A stretch of 64,000 nt of DNA from the NCBI RefSeq assembly GCF_002078875.1, contig NC_034412.1, positions 14,115,876-14,179,875 on the forward strand. Reading direction: 5' to 3'. Under the pieces are notes generated by a model, which was not told where the DNA came from, ran no database searches, and saw only the letters and a program-made list of their open reading frames with translations. Of the stretch, positions 12,367 to 25,603 are shown piece after piece (position 1 is the first letter of the stretch; the number at the start of each line of letters is the position of its first letter). Made by a program: the position numbers and the translations under genes. This DNA is from Numida meleagris. Taxonomy: Eukaryota > Chordata > Aves > Galliformes > Numididae.

Positions 12367-13149
12367 ATGCTAATGTTTAGCAAACATTCTGGAGATAGTT
12401 TACCTTTGTTAAAAACTCAGCAACTCTGGCACTCAGAAAGGGTTGAGAACTTGCAGTAGAGACACACAGAACACTTTAAGGAAACACAAGATCAAATAGT
12501 TATGTGGTTGCCTCAATAGGCATCTTGCCTAGTATTCAAATGAGAGAGTTTTTCTGTGTGGAAGATGAAAGACCATAAAAGGCCAAACTCAGCAGAAGCC
12601 CTTTTATAAGTAAAACATGAAAATATTGTTTTCTTTGCATGTACTGATAAGAAAAAAATGTTTGTGAACTTATTCAGTAATACAAGCCTCTAATTTGCTT
12701 CAAGCTTTTCTGATCCAAAATACTGGTACTTTGAATGGAAAGATTTTTGTTGTAGCTTTGAAGATTTCTAATAACCAGAGGACTTTCTCATTTCACTGCA
12801 ACCTGAATAGCATCTAGACATAATTTGCATTGTATTTTCTCAGCCTGGCCTTAGTTTTACATTCTTCATCTCCTTCTTTTCTAGATTATTTCTCATATGA
12901 GTACAGGAAAGTGGGTAACTGAGGAAGAGACATCATTTTTTCCCAGCTTTTTGCTGAAAGATCACCTTGCTTTGCATTTCCACCCTGCTCCAGGGAGCAC
13001 TTGGAAATCTTATGTAATTCAGGAAGACATTATCTGCAGCCTGTGCAGTTTCATTCTACTTCCAACTATATTATTAACTTTCCCATCCCAACTTCAAATG
13101 AGCTTTAATATAGACTCCTCTATATCTAATGAACCATAATTAGCTCATC

Positions 13150-13171
13150 AACAAGCCTATATAGGCTTGTT
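13150..13171. repeat. 22-bp perfect palindrome, no spacer
   Basis: AACAAGCCTATATAGGCTTGTT is its own reverse complement (20 of the 22 bases are ACAAGCCTATATAGGCTTGT). The match stops exactly at C13149/A13172. An 11-bp arm with no spacer is an unusually clean dyad for AT-rich unique DNA. It could extrude as a cruciform or bind a dimeric factor, but nothing nearby supports a specific role. Confidence 0.85.
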
Positions 13172-13662
13172 AGGGAATTACAGGTCTAGTCAGTCTCATG
13201 GTGTCATCCATTCCACTCAACATTCCCAGGAAGGAAACACATATCTTAGAAGATATGTGAAGGGTTTCCTATCCAGAAGCCCTAAGGAAGGATCCTTGAT
13301 CCTACTCTGCCCTCTTAAAGATTACAGAGATTTGTACAAAAGTTAGCTGGATAAGAAGGAGATTGTAGAAGTAATTTCTTGGTGTGATGGCTTACTCTTT
13401 CTCCTTCTACCCCCTTGATAAAAAAAAAATAGGCTGCAATGCTTAAGGGAACAATCTTTGACTTGTTTCATTCAGCTCTGTCTCTGCAGTTGCCAGAACC
13501 AAAATTAGCTCATCAGCTTCTGATGACCCATGCTGATGTTACTATTTAAAATGTTAATAACTCTTAAAATAATAAGAGCCTAATCACCTAATCTTTATTT
13601 CTCTGCATTACAGCTCAACTAGATGAGTCCAGGGAGCTAAAACTTATTTAATTGATTCCAGG

Positions 13663-13706
13663 TTATTTATTTATTTATTTATTTAGCTTGCTAGCTAGCT
13701 AGCTAG
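13663..13706. repeat. Compound microsatellite (TTTA)n-(CTAG)n
   Basis: A TTTA tetranucleotide array (13663-13685) passes within a few bases into a CTAG array (13691-13706). Compound tetranucleotide tracts like this are expected to vary in length between individuals. Confidence 0.9.
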
Positions 13707-16700
13707 GAAATGAAGAAGTGGTACAGTATAACAATGCATTAGGACTACTGAAAAATTGGATTCTTATGTAGGAGAACCACCATATTTCAAACAAATTTGT
13801 CATTTTTGGAAAGCATTGTTTGTACTCGTGTTTTGGTACTTACATACTTATAAACAGATATTAAACAGTATTTTCAAGTTTTGAGGAATTGACAGGCCCA
13901 CCAGTAAAAATAGCACATGTATGCATCTGAGGTTAAACTTAGTTAGATATATAAATCTCATTAGTGACTTCTCTACAGCTACTACTATTGACGTAGTTCA
14001 GGTGTTTGTCTCCTCAGCAAAAAGGATATCCTAGGTAAGGCTGTTCTCCCTTCCAAAAGGAATTTTAAAAAGAACAGAAGATTCTTTTTGACTTTTTGAT
14101 AGATTTCACATTGCAGATTCCTCAAGAACAAGGTCCTGTTTGACAAAAATGAAGGCCTAGAGTTCATTACAACATCTGGTATTTTCAGAAGCCAGCTGAA
14201 GTTCTGGGAGTGGGATACCTCTGGAAATCTGTGTTAAATTTACAGCTTAAACACTGTTGGCCTACTGACTTCAATGGAGCAATGCAATTTACAGCAGCTG
14301 AGTCAATGCTGAGTGCCACGGAAAAGCCTGTAGAGAAATTAAAATTCCTGCTCTGATAATAAAATGGATCTGAAATCATGAAACTGCAATAAAATTAATA
14401 TGATTCTCATTTGCTTTTTTAGCAGTTATTACATCTCAGTTTCTGAAAAATATCCATCTTTTGTTTTGAAGCTATGTTTGTGCAGTAGGATTGTGCCCTA
14501 GGAGAATCTTATCACTAAGTTGTAAATCTCTGAACCCAGAGAATTTCAACAGAAACACTTATTCATCCCTAACTAGTTTGAGTTTAACACTAACACTGTA
14601 ATTAAATTGTGTTTTCTTCACTTTTCCCCTGCTGTTTGAGAGAGAATGTGTTCAGCTTTCTGATATAAAATGAGAACTATGTGAATGCTAATCTATTTTA
14701 ATCTCAATGGATTTGAAGGAAAAGATAGACTTTGATTTTATTAATTGTTTTCTAAAATAAGGCTTTTCAGAAAAAAAAAACAAGAGCAGTGCCTTCACAT
14801 TCTTATCAGGAATTTGAAATAAAAATCCTGTTTTCATTACCATAGCACAGAATAGCAACTGATTCTGTCAGAATATAGTACCTACAGCATGTCAAAATAC
14901 TATTTTTTTATCAAGTCTTCTTTTATAAAGTCAGAGAAAAATTAATGAGAGACAGAATGTGCCTTCTGCTCCCACAAACATTCTTAACACTAGCTATATG
15001 CCACACCTTCTTTTCTACCATAATCACACAGTATGCTATCAAAATTACCACAAAGCTCTAAGTGCTCCCTTGAGCACCAAATAAGATTGGCGTGTTCAAC
15101 TACTGCTTCATTTTGTTGATTTTTTAAAGAAACATCAGAAAGCAATACCTCAGGCGTAACTGAGAGGGGATAAGCACCAGGAGATGACCCTGTTCAAATG
15201 GACATGAGCACCAAAACAAATGGTGGAAATGGGTGAGAAAGTCTTCAGCTAAATATGTAAAGACAGTAGCACCAGGTACATATGTAGAAACCCCAAGGTT
15301 GTATTTGGAACATATAGACAATCAGGTTTCCTGTTAAACTGTTCAGATCTGCATACAGTCACAACATATCAACCAAAGAGTCAACGCAGTCCAAGATGCT
15401 CTATTAGTCAGGAAGATGATGTGATTGTCACTAGGCCATCTGATACACCCTGGCAATCAGATAAGGTTGTTGAATTAACATCTCATATTCCCTCCTACCG
15501 CATGAAAAATCCAGAAGCAGACACACAAAAGTCCACTTATTCTAGGACTGCCAGTATAACAAGACTGCTTTGTTATTCCTGTGCATCCTCCAATGCAAAA
15601 CATTGCTCATTTAATGGATTCAGAGACACAAAACTTGAAAGTAATATGACTATAGTGAAATATTTTGTTTTGCTTTTTGCAAATGGAATATAAAATTACT
15701 ACTTTAAACTCTTCCTTATTTTAAAAGTCAGAAAATGTGACAGTGAAAGCTGGAACTGTCAGACAAAGCAGTGTGATATTGATAGAGGAAAAGTTATAAG
15801 ATAAGCAACTTGCTTACTGAGCAGAATACATTCATCAGAAAACTTGTTTAAAATAGTACACTGAGACCAGAAAAATGCTTTGAATATGCAGGATCAGTAA
15901 CCTTACAAAAGAATCAATCTTCTGGGAATACTGGAGAATAAAGACAACCCTAACCTTTGCCCTGATAGAAAATTAACCATCCTTTTTCTTGAGCTAAGTG
16001 CAAGTAAAGAAAACATTGTCAAAATACGGGAAAGAACACATGAAAATCCCTCTGCAAAAGCTACAGACAACATGAAGAGCAGAAAAGCAGAGCCTTAATA
16101 GTAGCCAAAGGAGAGCAAAATTCTCCGGGCAAGATCTTTCTCCCACTAACGTCAATGGAAAAACTCCTGCTGAGTTTGTTCTCCAAATCTTGATATTGAG
16201 GAAAAGGTGATAATAACAGAAGAAAACACCACAATCAAATTTATTTACATTACTTATATATTTGTAACATATATTTTTTTCTGTATTTTCAAGTTGTTTC
16301 AGGACATAGATAATGAGCCACAGCCTTTATTACACAGACTTATAGTGGTATCAGCTTAAAACATGATGTCTGGGAGTAAAAACTTCTGGGAATTTGAAGC
16401 CAGTGTTTGCCACTTTTTGCACATCAATAAGGATGTAGCTGTCAGTGTACTGATGGGGACAGCAATCAGCTAGCCTTCAAGATTGGTGTCACTCCTGCAT
16501 AAGGAGAAAGATCTCCTTCACTACAGTAGCTTTACATCTTTGTACATAAACCTCCTGAGAGAGATATGAGTGATGGTGAGACCCTTTCCTAGTAGCACAC
16601 CCATCACTTGGAGGGTTATTTCAGGTCATCAAATGTTTGAGAAACTTAGTTGTTTGGATGTGAGGCACTGTGGCACATATAGAGGGCACAGAGACTGTCA

Positions 16701-16843
16701 ACAGGATTGTTTTCAGAATGTTCTATTTGTGAGACTGCACTTTTGCACTTAGAAAACTTAGCAGCACTCAATACAGACTAGCATATGTTAGCTGAGTATT
16801 TTTGTCCCTGCTTGTGAGCTGTTTGTTTATGCAGTATTAAGCC

Positions 16844-16847
<4 letters not shown>

Positions 16848-16875
<28 letters not shown>
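16848..16875 (+). repeat. Poly-A run, 28 A
   Basis: This is the longest homopolymer in the window. A tract this long can be the tail of a retroposed transcript, but the upstream sequence shows no recognisable cDNA or polyadenylation signal close by, and no clear target duplication is visible. A simple slippage tract is equally likely. Confidence 0.9.
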
Positions 16876-16876
<1 letters not shown>

Positions 16877-19667
16877 AGTTCCTTAACTATATTGAAGGAA
16901 CTAAAGTCTGTGGCTTCCTGAGCATAACTGAGATTCCTGGACCTATGCATAAATAAAACAGTATATTTTTAGTTTGACTCTTACAATCTATGCCTGCAGA
17001 GTTTGTGTGTATCTACATTGTATCTTGCCCTCTAGAGCTGCAATGATACAGAATCCTTAGTTCAGAACTAAGGACTGATCCAAAAAACAGTGGTAATAAG
17101 GAACTTTTTTCTCTCACACAAATAAAAACACTGCAAATTCTATTTTTAAAGATATCTTCCTGACCTGGCATATAAACTGGGACTTGTGTACAGAGTACCA
17201 AAAACCTTTTAAACCTAATTTTTCCAAGTGCGCTGAAACTATATATGTATATGGAAGCTATATATTTTGTGGCAAGCTTTGGGTTAGATGATATCAAATA
17301 TCTTCAAATCTGAAGTGGGGTAATAGGGAGGCACCCAGGAAGCAGCGGAAAACCTATTTGAACCTTCCACACATAATGAGAAATATTGTTTTTCTTACTT
17401 TTAACAGGTTACATCCTTTCATTTCCATACATCTTAAGTATCCTTTCATCCTACAGGTCTATGACTCCTAAGTATCCACCAAAGTGAAACAATAGTCATG
17501 TTTTCTGTGATCTGCAGCCCGTGTATAAAGGAGAACAGGCAAACCCCAAGCTGTATCTCAGCCATGAAGTGTTAGCCAGAATTCTCAGAAAATATTTTAA
17601 GATCTGTATAGAGTAGAAAATAGTGTAGTCTGGTGTGTATGTTATTTTCCATATGAATGACAAGCAATGTAAAGCACATGTCTGCCTTACAATGAAAAAA
17701 TCATCTTGTTTATATTCATTGTGAAGTTCAGCAGAATGCCATTAGAGGGCACAAAAGAGTAGTTGTGTAGGGAAGGAAAAAGCCTCAAGCAAATAAACTC
17801 TTTAGAAAACAACTGGAATCAAAATAAAATACGAAAAATGTTTCTAGTGAATCACCTTTGTTGAGCAATCATTTCTGGATGACAGTTCTGTGAAACCACA
17901 CTCTCTTTTTCCTTCCTGAGTCTCCCATCACTGCAGGGAATGGTCTTGGCCACCAGCTAAAGCAAGAAGTGATCCATTTTGGTCAAGCAATAAAAAACTT
18001 TTCCCGGAATTTGTAATTCACATATAAAAGAGCACATAAACCCAAAGATTCAGTAATCTAACTGCTGTGCCAGTGGCACAGGCAAATCAGAGGGATTACG
18101 GATGCTCAGTACAAGCGGAGCAGCTGATGTCTAAAAGGGTCAGTAAAATACTAAGAGATTCACACCAGGAAACAGCCACAACAACATGTGAAATGTATTT
18201 TAAAAGAATTTAATAGATTTCTATTAACCCCTTGCACTGTTGTAAAAGGCCTGTGGAAATAGCAAAATGTGTCAGAGTACAGCTAGCCAGCAGAGAACGT
18301 TAGCTAAACAAAATTCTAGTTTTCTGAGAAACTCACTTTTTTTTTCTTGGATGCATCCCAGGTTTCCTTCCTCCTATGAATGGTTCCTATCAGAGCCATT
18401 TTTAACAAATACAATCAGCCTCTAACTGTTTAAATTTTTCCTCTTTATCAAGAAAAGTTAGTGTTACTCTTTGGTGGCAAATTCCAAACAATACAATAAC
18501 AGTTGCTGGTCTTAGCAGCCAAAGAGAGGAGTGGAAAAACTGCTCATGTCTGATGGCACCAGAGAAAACCTGAAGGGAAAGCTCATAGCTCCTGGACAGG
18601 CAGAGTTCTAGTATGTTTATCTAGGAACAATAGCAGAAAGAAGGACAAGGCTGGGTACGCAGATGGGAAGGTTGTGTTGTGGGCTGTCAATTTGGCATGT
18701 GGTCTTTTCACACAAAGAAGGAGTCCAGGGCAGGAAGAATGAGGAGAGCTGATGCACAAAAGCCTAGGCACATCAGAGGTATTTCCATCATCCAGTAAAA
18801 GCATCTCACTACTTCTTTAGTCCATTTGCCCAGTTGCAAAGATGAATACAAGTCTTTGATAATGGTAGACCAGCATCAGCAGGTCTTTTTCCCTGTATGC
18901 AATTGTCTGGGAAACTATTAAATTGTGTGAGCTTAGTAGAACAGTAATATTTCCATTTATTTTTACTGATTACTTGTATGCTACAATAATGACTAATGTT
19001 AAATGCTGTGAAAGCACAGAAGGAGAAATTAAGACCTTACTCAAAGCAATTAAAATTCCTCAAAACAGGTCTGAAAATGTGAATGTAGTGAGAAAACTTA
19101 CTTCTGCTCAAATACAACCCCAAATTAAAAATTTTGGACAGTCATGTTGTATGCCCTAAAGACACTCTCTGTAGGTTGGGGTTAATACAATAACACTATT
19201 CAGGAAGATAGAAACATCTATTTAAACCATTAACATTTACATAATTCATATTCAGTCCTTAATCCCTGAAAGGTTCAGGTTTATTAGTCACCCCAGAATA
19301 ACTACAAAGTTAGATTCATTTTGTATACAAGCCTGTCTTTTTCAAGGGAATTTCCCACTATCTACTGTTCTGACTCACTGTTCTGAAGCAAGTTATCACT
19401 CTACTCAACTTCCCATGGCTACCAGCTGGCTCATTTGTTGCGAGTACATGCTCCAAAACCACTTAATTCAGAAGTCTTAGTTATTGGTGACTGCAAAAGT
19501 CTGGAGATTTTGTTTTGATGCAGAGAAAATGTCTGCCTTACTACCCTCTACAGTAAGTAATAATTACTTTTACTAATTACTTATAACTAACGACTTTTTA
19601 TAAACTGTGAATTGCAGGATAAGCTATCCAAAATTTTTTCATCATGACAGTTTTTTTCACTATTTGT

Positions 19668-19709
19668 TGACGTTGCCCTTCAACGTCAGAAAGACCTTCA
19701 GAAAGACCA
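19668..19709. repeat. CpG-containing hairpin joined to a 12-bp tandem duplication
   Basis: TGACGTTG (19668-19675) and CAACGTCA (19681-19688) form a perfect 8-bp inverted repeat around a 5-base loop. TCAGAAAGACC, overlapping its right arm, is directly repeated at 19686-19696 and 19698-19708. Each arm contains an ACGT core, with TGACGT on both strands, which resembles half-sites for CREB/ATF-type factors. That reading is inference. Confidence 0.75.
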
Positions 19710-20148
19710 AGACTAAAGCCTGATTATACTGCCATCAGAAATTCTTTGTGGAGTTTCAGCCAAGTATTTATTGGTAGAAGTGCACTAGTGTGCATAAACA
19801 TCCTTTTGAGTAATTTTGAAGTTCCAGTACTACATCAAAAAGAGAGAATATAGACTGAAGACATGGAGTCCATTCATTAAGAAGGTCTCCTATGAGACCT
19901 CAGTGGTCAGAACATAACAGCTTGTGAAGCATAAAGTTTATCCTGCTTTTTTTATAAAAATATTTTTGTTATTGTATGACATGACAGTCTTGTTCCTCTC
20001 CAAACACTCCACTCCACTTTGCCTCTCATCTCCACTTAGGTCCTTTGACAGAGTTCTGCACTTAAACTACATGCAGTAAGTAGACCTTTTGTGATGCAGA
20101 GGAACACCAAGCCTTCCTAAAACAACAATCCCTTCTGATCTGAATTCA

Positions 20149-20166
20149 GATAAGCCTTGGCTTATC
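20149..20166. repeat. Short inverted repeat, 8-bp arms
   Basis: GATAAGCC and GGCTTATC flank a 2-base spacer, making an 18-bp dyad. Its arms hold GATAAG, a GATA-factor-like core, on both strands. Chance occurrence is likely. Confidence 0.6.
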
Positions 20167-20766
20167 CATAAAATTTGAGTATAGTGTTTTTCTTTTTCCA
20201 TAAACTACGTATTAAGCTTTTGCAATGTCTAACTCTTTGCAATAAAAGGTGAATGTGTACCCCTAGATCAGCAAACTGATTGCTACATACTTATTCTACC
20301 TTTTAGAAATAATATGGTATGAATGTCAGGGATTAGAAACACAAGATATATTCTCACTCTATAGAATTACATTTGCTTTTCATGTGACTTTACTTTGCCT
20401 TCAGTTTTACATGTGATTGAAAGCCTTAATAAAAGATGAAGATGTTTGAACTCTCTTCACATTATTTACTTCACGAAGTTAGCATTCACAAAGCATCAAA
20501 GCTTCTGTTTCAGTGCTGTATCAAAAACCATGAAGCTTTAAGGCTGGCCAAAGAATCAACACAATCCTAAAGCAGAGGCATCAACTCATGAGACTGCTGA
20601 GAGACTGGATTAAACAGACTTTTTAAAGTATCTCCAGTGTTGTGGGGGAGGATGGAAAGAAAAGGAAAAAAAAAGCTCTACACATGCTTATAAACCCAGA
20701 AGAGTTTTGGAAGAGTTTCCCTGCTTTGGAAAATATTCTCTTTATTGATGCTCATTAAATACCTAT

Positions 20767-20790
20767 TGATGAGATGACATCATCTCATCA
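20767..20790. repeat. 24-bp palindrome, 11-bp arms with 2-bp spacer
   Basis: TGATGAGATGA (20767-20777) and TCATCTCATCA (20780-20790) are exact reverse complements separated by CA. It is one of the two cleanest long dyads in the window, with 13150-13171. No function can be assigned from sequence. Confidence 0.85.
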
Positions 20791-21424
20791 TAAAGAAAGT
20801 AATTGCTCAAAGGCTTAGCTCTGGCTTTGCCTAAAATATGTGGCCTAACATGGTCTGACAAAAACAAACAATAAAAATGGCAAAATATAAAGAGCAGCAA
20901 TGGATTTTCACAAACAAAGATTTTCCATGCCTGGAAATAAGAATACCCTTGTTATGGGGCCTGGCTCCCTTCACAAGCAGAACTGTATCCTGCCGGAGTA
21001 ATTTGATTGTGGTATTCCATATAATTTAAATACTGACTCCATTTTTTCTTTGCTCATTTGTTATTATCTGTTTTAGTGCTGGGGATGGTAATAATGGTAT
21101 TTTTTCATTTGTTGACAATGCCATTACACCTGCATTGTCCATACTGGGAGATTATGCTTTCCCTTATGTTACACTGCTGTTTCCTGGCTGCCGTATCTAG
21201 TTCTTGCTAATCTACAGGCTGTCTGGTTTCTCCATGCAAAATAAGATTGGCAAAGAACAAAATGCTCTATAAAGATTACTTGTCTGTCTTCAGGAATGAA
21301 CACTCACATTACTTCCTTGAATTCTGGGGCACTGCACTGCAAATCTACCTCCTACCAGTGGCATTTTCTGTTGTTCAGTTATGTACACAGGTAGGCCCTT
21401 TGTGCTTTCATTGTGATTTTCATA

Positions 21425-21645
21425 TTTTGGCAGGAAGGAAGGCAAGTTTGGAACTAAATCTGGGGCCAGGCCTGGACACTGACATGTGGCTGGACCCTGC
21501 TTGGCAGTTTCCACGAGGTCAGGCCTGCTGTGTCCTTGCTAGGGCCAGAATGGACACTCCCATGGGAACAAAATGGGATCCCGGACCAAGGGTAGGGAAG
21601 GAGGAAGCAAGGGGTGGTACAAGGCCATAGTGTTGGCCTCAGGGC
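21425..21645. other. Small GC-rich island with an internal degenerate repeat
   Basis: About 220 bp stand out as clearly more GC-rich than the several kb on either side. Two stretches 78 bp apart, starting at 21463 and 21541, look alike (GGCCAGGCCTGGACACTGAC against GGCCAGAATGGACACTCCCA, ending in CATG). It overlaps a 127-codon open frame (21247-21630) that I do not recognise and that is probably not a gene. It may be a degenerate minisatellite, an old insertion, or a small CpG-poor regulatory patch. Confidence 0.4.
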
Positions 21646-24600
21646 CCAGCCAGTAGACATAGTAGACACAGGAGAGTTAATAGAAACACAACAATGGGAA
21701 TTTAATTCGTGAAGAAACTGTCAAAAAGAGCCATTGTAGAAATTTTGAACCCTGCATGTCACAGTAACTTAGAATGGAAGAGGGGAATTAAATTTACTCT
21801 GCTTTTTTCGCACAAGATTGCACAGGTTTAAATGAAATCAAAGTCAAGGACATGAATAGTTGTTGTGGTAGCTGTGACTACCACATCACTAGGACTCCCA
21901 CTAAAGATGTACTTACACCAAACTCATCCGTTCATGTCAGAAGAAAAATTGTTACATAGTTTTAATAAGCTCATTACATAAAAATGTACAATGGGTGACT
22001 TTCTAGAAAGCATTATCAGCATTTTCAAGATTTCTTATGTTACTCAAGACAAGACAGAAAAATGAGGTCAGAGATTATTGAGAAGTGTTTAAAAAGAAGT
22101 ACACGTGGAACAAGTGTGGTGTGATGTTAAGAAATAGAGATCATTATGAACAAATAATAATGCTAAAAATAGTAATAAAATTGTGGTGCTGAAAGGAAGC
22201 TGAGTAATGGAATTTCAGCAAATGGTATTTTCTTATTAAATAGTAGAATCAGGAATGCATGAAAATACGTAGCAATTATTAAAATGATTATTATGACGTC
22301 TATGACAAAGCACTCTGTCAGCCTTGAAGCTGAAACTTTTCTGATCTATCTAACCTTTTAACACTGGACAATAAAATACCATACTTTCTTCGACACTGTG
22401 TCATACTGAAGATTTTTCTTTAAAAATTCATTTCAAATTAAATAAATTCTTTCCTTTTGATTCAACTAGGAAAGTATTTATATTGAACTAGAATTAAACA
22501 GACATTCATTTTCTCAGAAGACAATGACTTGGCCAAATCTTAGGTTATATAAGGCTGTGAACTTACCAAATGCCTATTTTTAAGCACTATTTGAGAATGT
22601 TATTCTATGTTATTTGCAATAATCTTTCAACATTTCCATCCAAAGGAAAGATTAAAATTCATCTGTCTTGCTGCACTGTTGAAGTAAGATCCACTGGTTT
22701 CTGCCACTGTGTCTGAGGGTTTTCATATGTGTTTTTTGAATAATATATTGTCATTAAAAGAATAGACTCCTGAAGTTTTGTAGTGTCATTTATCACCTCT
22801 GATCTTTCACCATCATTAGGCAGATTCTCCCGAAAGCCCCTTGAAATTCAAAAGCAAAAGATTTGGATTTAAACCTTTTCAGAAGACATAGTTTCCTTAG
22901 TTATACTCTTGTTATGCCATTTTATCCTTGTGAAAAAATAAACAAGTCAGACTATTTCTTCAGACATTTTTAGAACAATGATTTATAGAATAGGGGCAAT
23001 GACGGAACATATACTTTTATACAAATTTCAAACAGTTGCAGATAAACCAACACTGTAAACATTTTCTAGCTACTATTTCATTTTGCTATGAACGAAGTGA
23101 TTTCAAAGCCATCCTAGAAGGTCTATTGGGCTCTAAATTGACTGACAGTATTAAATTCCTGCGTACACTAATAATTCTTCTCAAGTTAAAGTTGTCTTTT
23201 GTTCATCTTTTAAGGACTCCTCTGCAGGACACAGAGAGTTTCCAAAAGCTTCTTCCAAGTCAAATACATGAAATATTCTGACTTTCAATAATGATATGCT
23301 AAACCACAGTTCTCACTGAAAAAAACCAAGATGGTCATGACTACTTTGAGGAAGTATCATACAGGCTTCCTCTTTCCCCTGCAGACTGATGCTCCAGTAT
23401 TCAGTAACTATTTCTGTTCTTTGACTAAATGTAAGCCATTTCTAGCTCTGCAGATTGGCAACAAGACTTCAGATACCCTACCATTTAGGAGCCAGAGGTC
23501 TTATTCCGGCAGAATAGTACATAAGTGGTAATTTAACATCTTCTAGACTTGGGACCCTATTTCTTCCATTCATATCCATCGGATATACACTGCTTTAATT
23601 CTGCCCATTTCATCTTTTTCTTGATTTTTTTTAATATATATCTTTGCTTCTTGCAAAGTTAAAGAACATGTTAACACAACTTTGCACATTTACAGCTGAG
23701 TCCAGTAAGCTACAGGGGTGATGCAGATCAGCCATGCCCCACTGTATGGAATCAGATCACCAGTACATCTAGAATTCAAATGTCTGGAAAGAAAACTGAT
23801 GTGATACATCCAGCCCTGGTAAGTAGAAAGACAATTTCTCTGAACGTTCTGGTGTTATACCAGCTTTGCCCATAAAGAGTTTTAGTTAATTAAAGTGTAG
23901 TAACTTACATACTAAGACAAGCTATCATGGCATCTGCATGTTTCATCATTGACTATCTGGTTATACCAAGGGCATTGTTCTTCATCTTCAAAGCTATCCA
24001 TTAGATTAGCCTAAGCTTCCATGAATGACCTCCCAAAAGATCCACCAAGCTCTCCAGAGTTATGGATAAAAACTGGAGTTAGGAGTACAGAAGACAAAGA
24101 TCTCCTAAACATTTGAACACAGTGATGTACCTCCTTCCTCAAAGAGATAAGCTCTACTGGGAATCCCAAAGTTTTCAGATCAAAGTATAAAATCCATTCC
24201 TTAACATGGTCTTTCCCTAGAATAAAAGATGAAATACAAAATCCTGATGTCAATGAGGTGATGAGAGAGATATGGGGTTTTTTAATGTTTACTTTTAAAG
24301 CTTGGAATGTGTTCACACAGCACAGTGTTGGAGTGTGGTAAAATTGCTTCAGCAGGCAGAGAGGTCATTAATGGCATGCTTCTGTGCTGGGAAGAAACTA
24401 AACAGGGGTGAGGGTGAGGGACTGTGTCTCACTGTGTTTTAACCGTACCAAGTGACTTTGGTGGTCTCCATCTTGCACTGCGCTCAGGGTGGTCTACATA
24501 AATTATCAGGACCAGATCTGCATGGTGAAGATATTCATTCTTTGTCATCATTCTTTTCATTGCATTCTTTTTATCTCAGATAAAAGGTAAATTTATAGAT

Positions 24601-25603
24601 TCAAAATCTGTGATCTGATATTTCCTGTGCCATATATTTTATTTCTTAAGCTCTATACAGAAGAGACTATGGTCGCATTTGAAATACAAAGGATAAGTAA
24701 CTGTTTTATTATACTGTTTATTAGGCCCTGCGAGAGTACTTCACAATTTTGAGTATAGTCACACACAACTATATAATTTGTTTATATAAATTTATCCACT
24801 CCCAAACAACTCAGTTCTCATTGTATGTTTGCAAAGCAAGTATTTTCTACAAAAACTTATAATGTTTCAGTCTTCTGCTGCTGCTGCTGCTGAAATTTCA
24901 CTTTCATAGTTAAAAGTCATGAATCAGTTCATGAACACTAATAAAATATTTGAACTTCTGCTCTGTTCCTCACCATAAAGCAGCACATCTGAGATGAACT
25001 GAGGTGTGTTTACCTTATGGAATGCTGCAGTGCAAAGGTATCTCTACATGCTCTATACTCATTTAAAATTAAGTAGTCTTTACAGTTATTTAAATCAGCT
25101 TTAAAAGAACTCCATCTGGTATGAGCATTTTGCCTTGAAAAACAGCTCCTAACATCTGACCCATTCTGATTTCTTTCTAACATATTCATTGTCAGATAAG
25201 CATGAAGTTAGGTTTTGGTACATTCTGTGTTCTCCTTTTGGGACTTGTGTTCTCTGTGTCTGATTATAAAGAACTAGATACAGTGGAGGCCTTGAACCTG
25301 GAAAATTGAATCTGGTTAGCCCTGTCTCTCTGATTAATCCAGCTGAACATCCTTAGAGTTTCTCAGGAGCACACAGTTAAGCAAGTACCTGCATGTTACC
25401 AAGATTCAGGCCTCCATTATCCGGATAGTCTTACCACCTATACATGGTTTTGCATAGTATTTGTTATTTCTCCTCCAAGATATAAAGGGAACATGAATTC
25501 CAGGCATATAATTAAATTACACACCAGAACAGACCTTAATTTCAGGTAAAACAGCATAAAATAAGAGTAATGTAATTGAGCTGAAGGTGCTGATTTCCAG
25601 TGG
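21646..25603. other. Gene-free unique sequence
   Basis: I see no gene, RNA gene or mobile element here. A (CTG)6 microsatellite is at 24875-24892. Open frames reach at most about 100 codons and look random. Confidence 0.7.
24875..24892. repeat. (CTG)6 trinucleotide repeat
   Basis: There are six perfect CTG units in otherwise AT-rich noncoding sequence. The tract is short and well below the lengths linked to instability. Confidence 0.9.

Larger units (their letters stand above)
12367..16847. other. Gene-free unique sequence
   Basis: I recognise no gene in this stretch. It contains a 22-bp perfect palindrome (13150-13171) and a compound TTTA/CTAG microsatellite (13663-13706). The remaining frames are short and anonymous. 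Confidence 0.7.
16876..21424. other. Gene-free unique sequence with small inverted repeats
   Basis: No gene is recognised. Small dyads occur at 19668-19688, 20149-20166 and 20767-20790. The segment at about 20930-21200 has the low-repeat, motif-rich look of a possible conserved noncoding element, without alignment support. Confidence 0.7.

Noticed and set aside
11725..12382. TTTAGCA as target duplication of the plus-strand CR1
   Set aside because: The right copy begins about 10 bp beyond the octamer end and the left copy about 11 bp before clear CR1 sequence. A 7-mer is too weak.
16848..16875. Poly-A run as tail of a processed pseudogene
   Set aside because: No cDNA-like sequence, poly(A) signal at the right distance or flanking direct repeat could be seen.
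21247..21630. 127-codon plus-strand frame
   Set aside because: It has no recognisable domain, its second half lies in a GC-rich repeat-like patch, and stop codons are simply rarer there.
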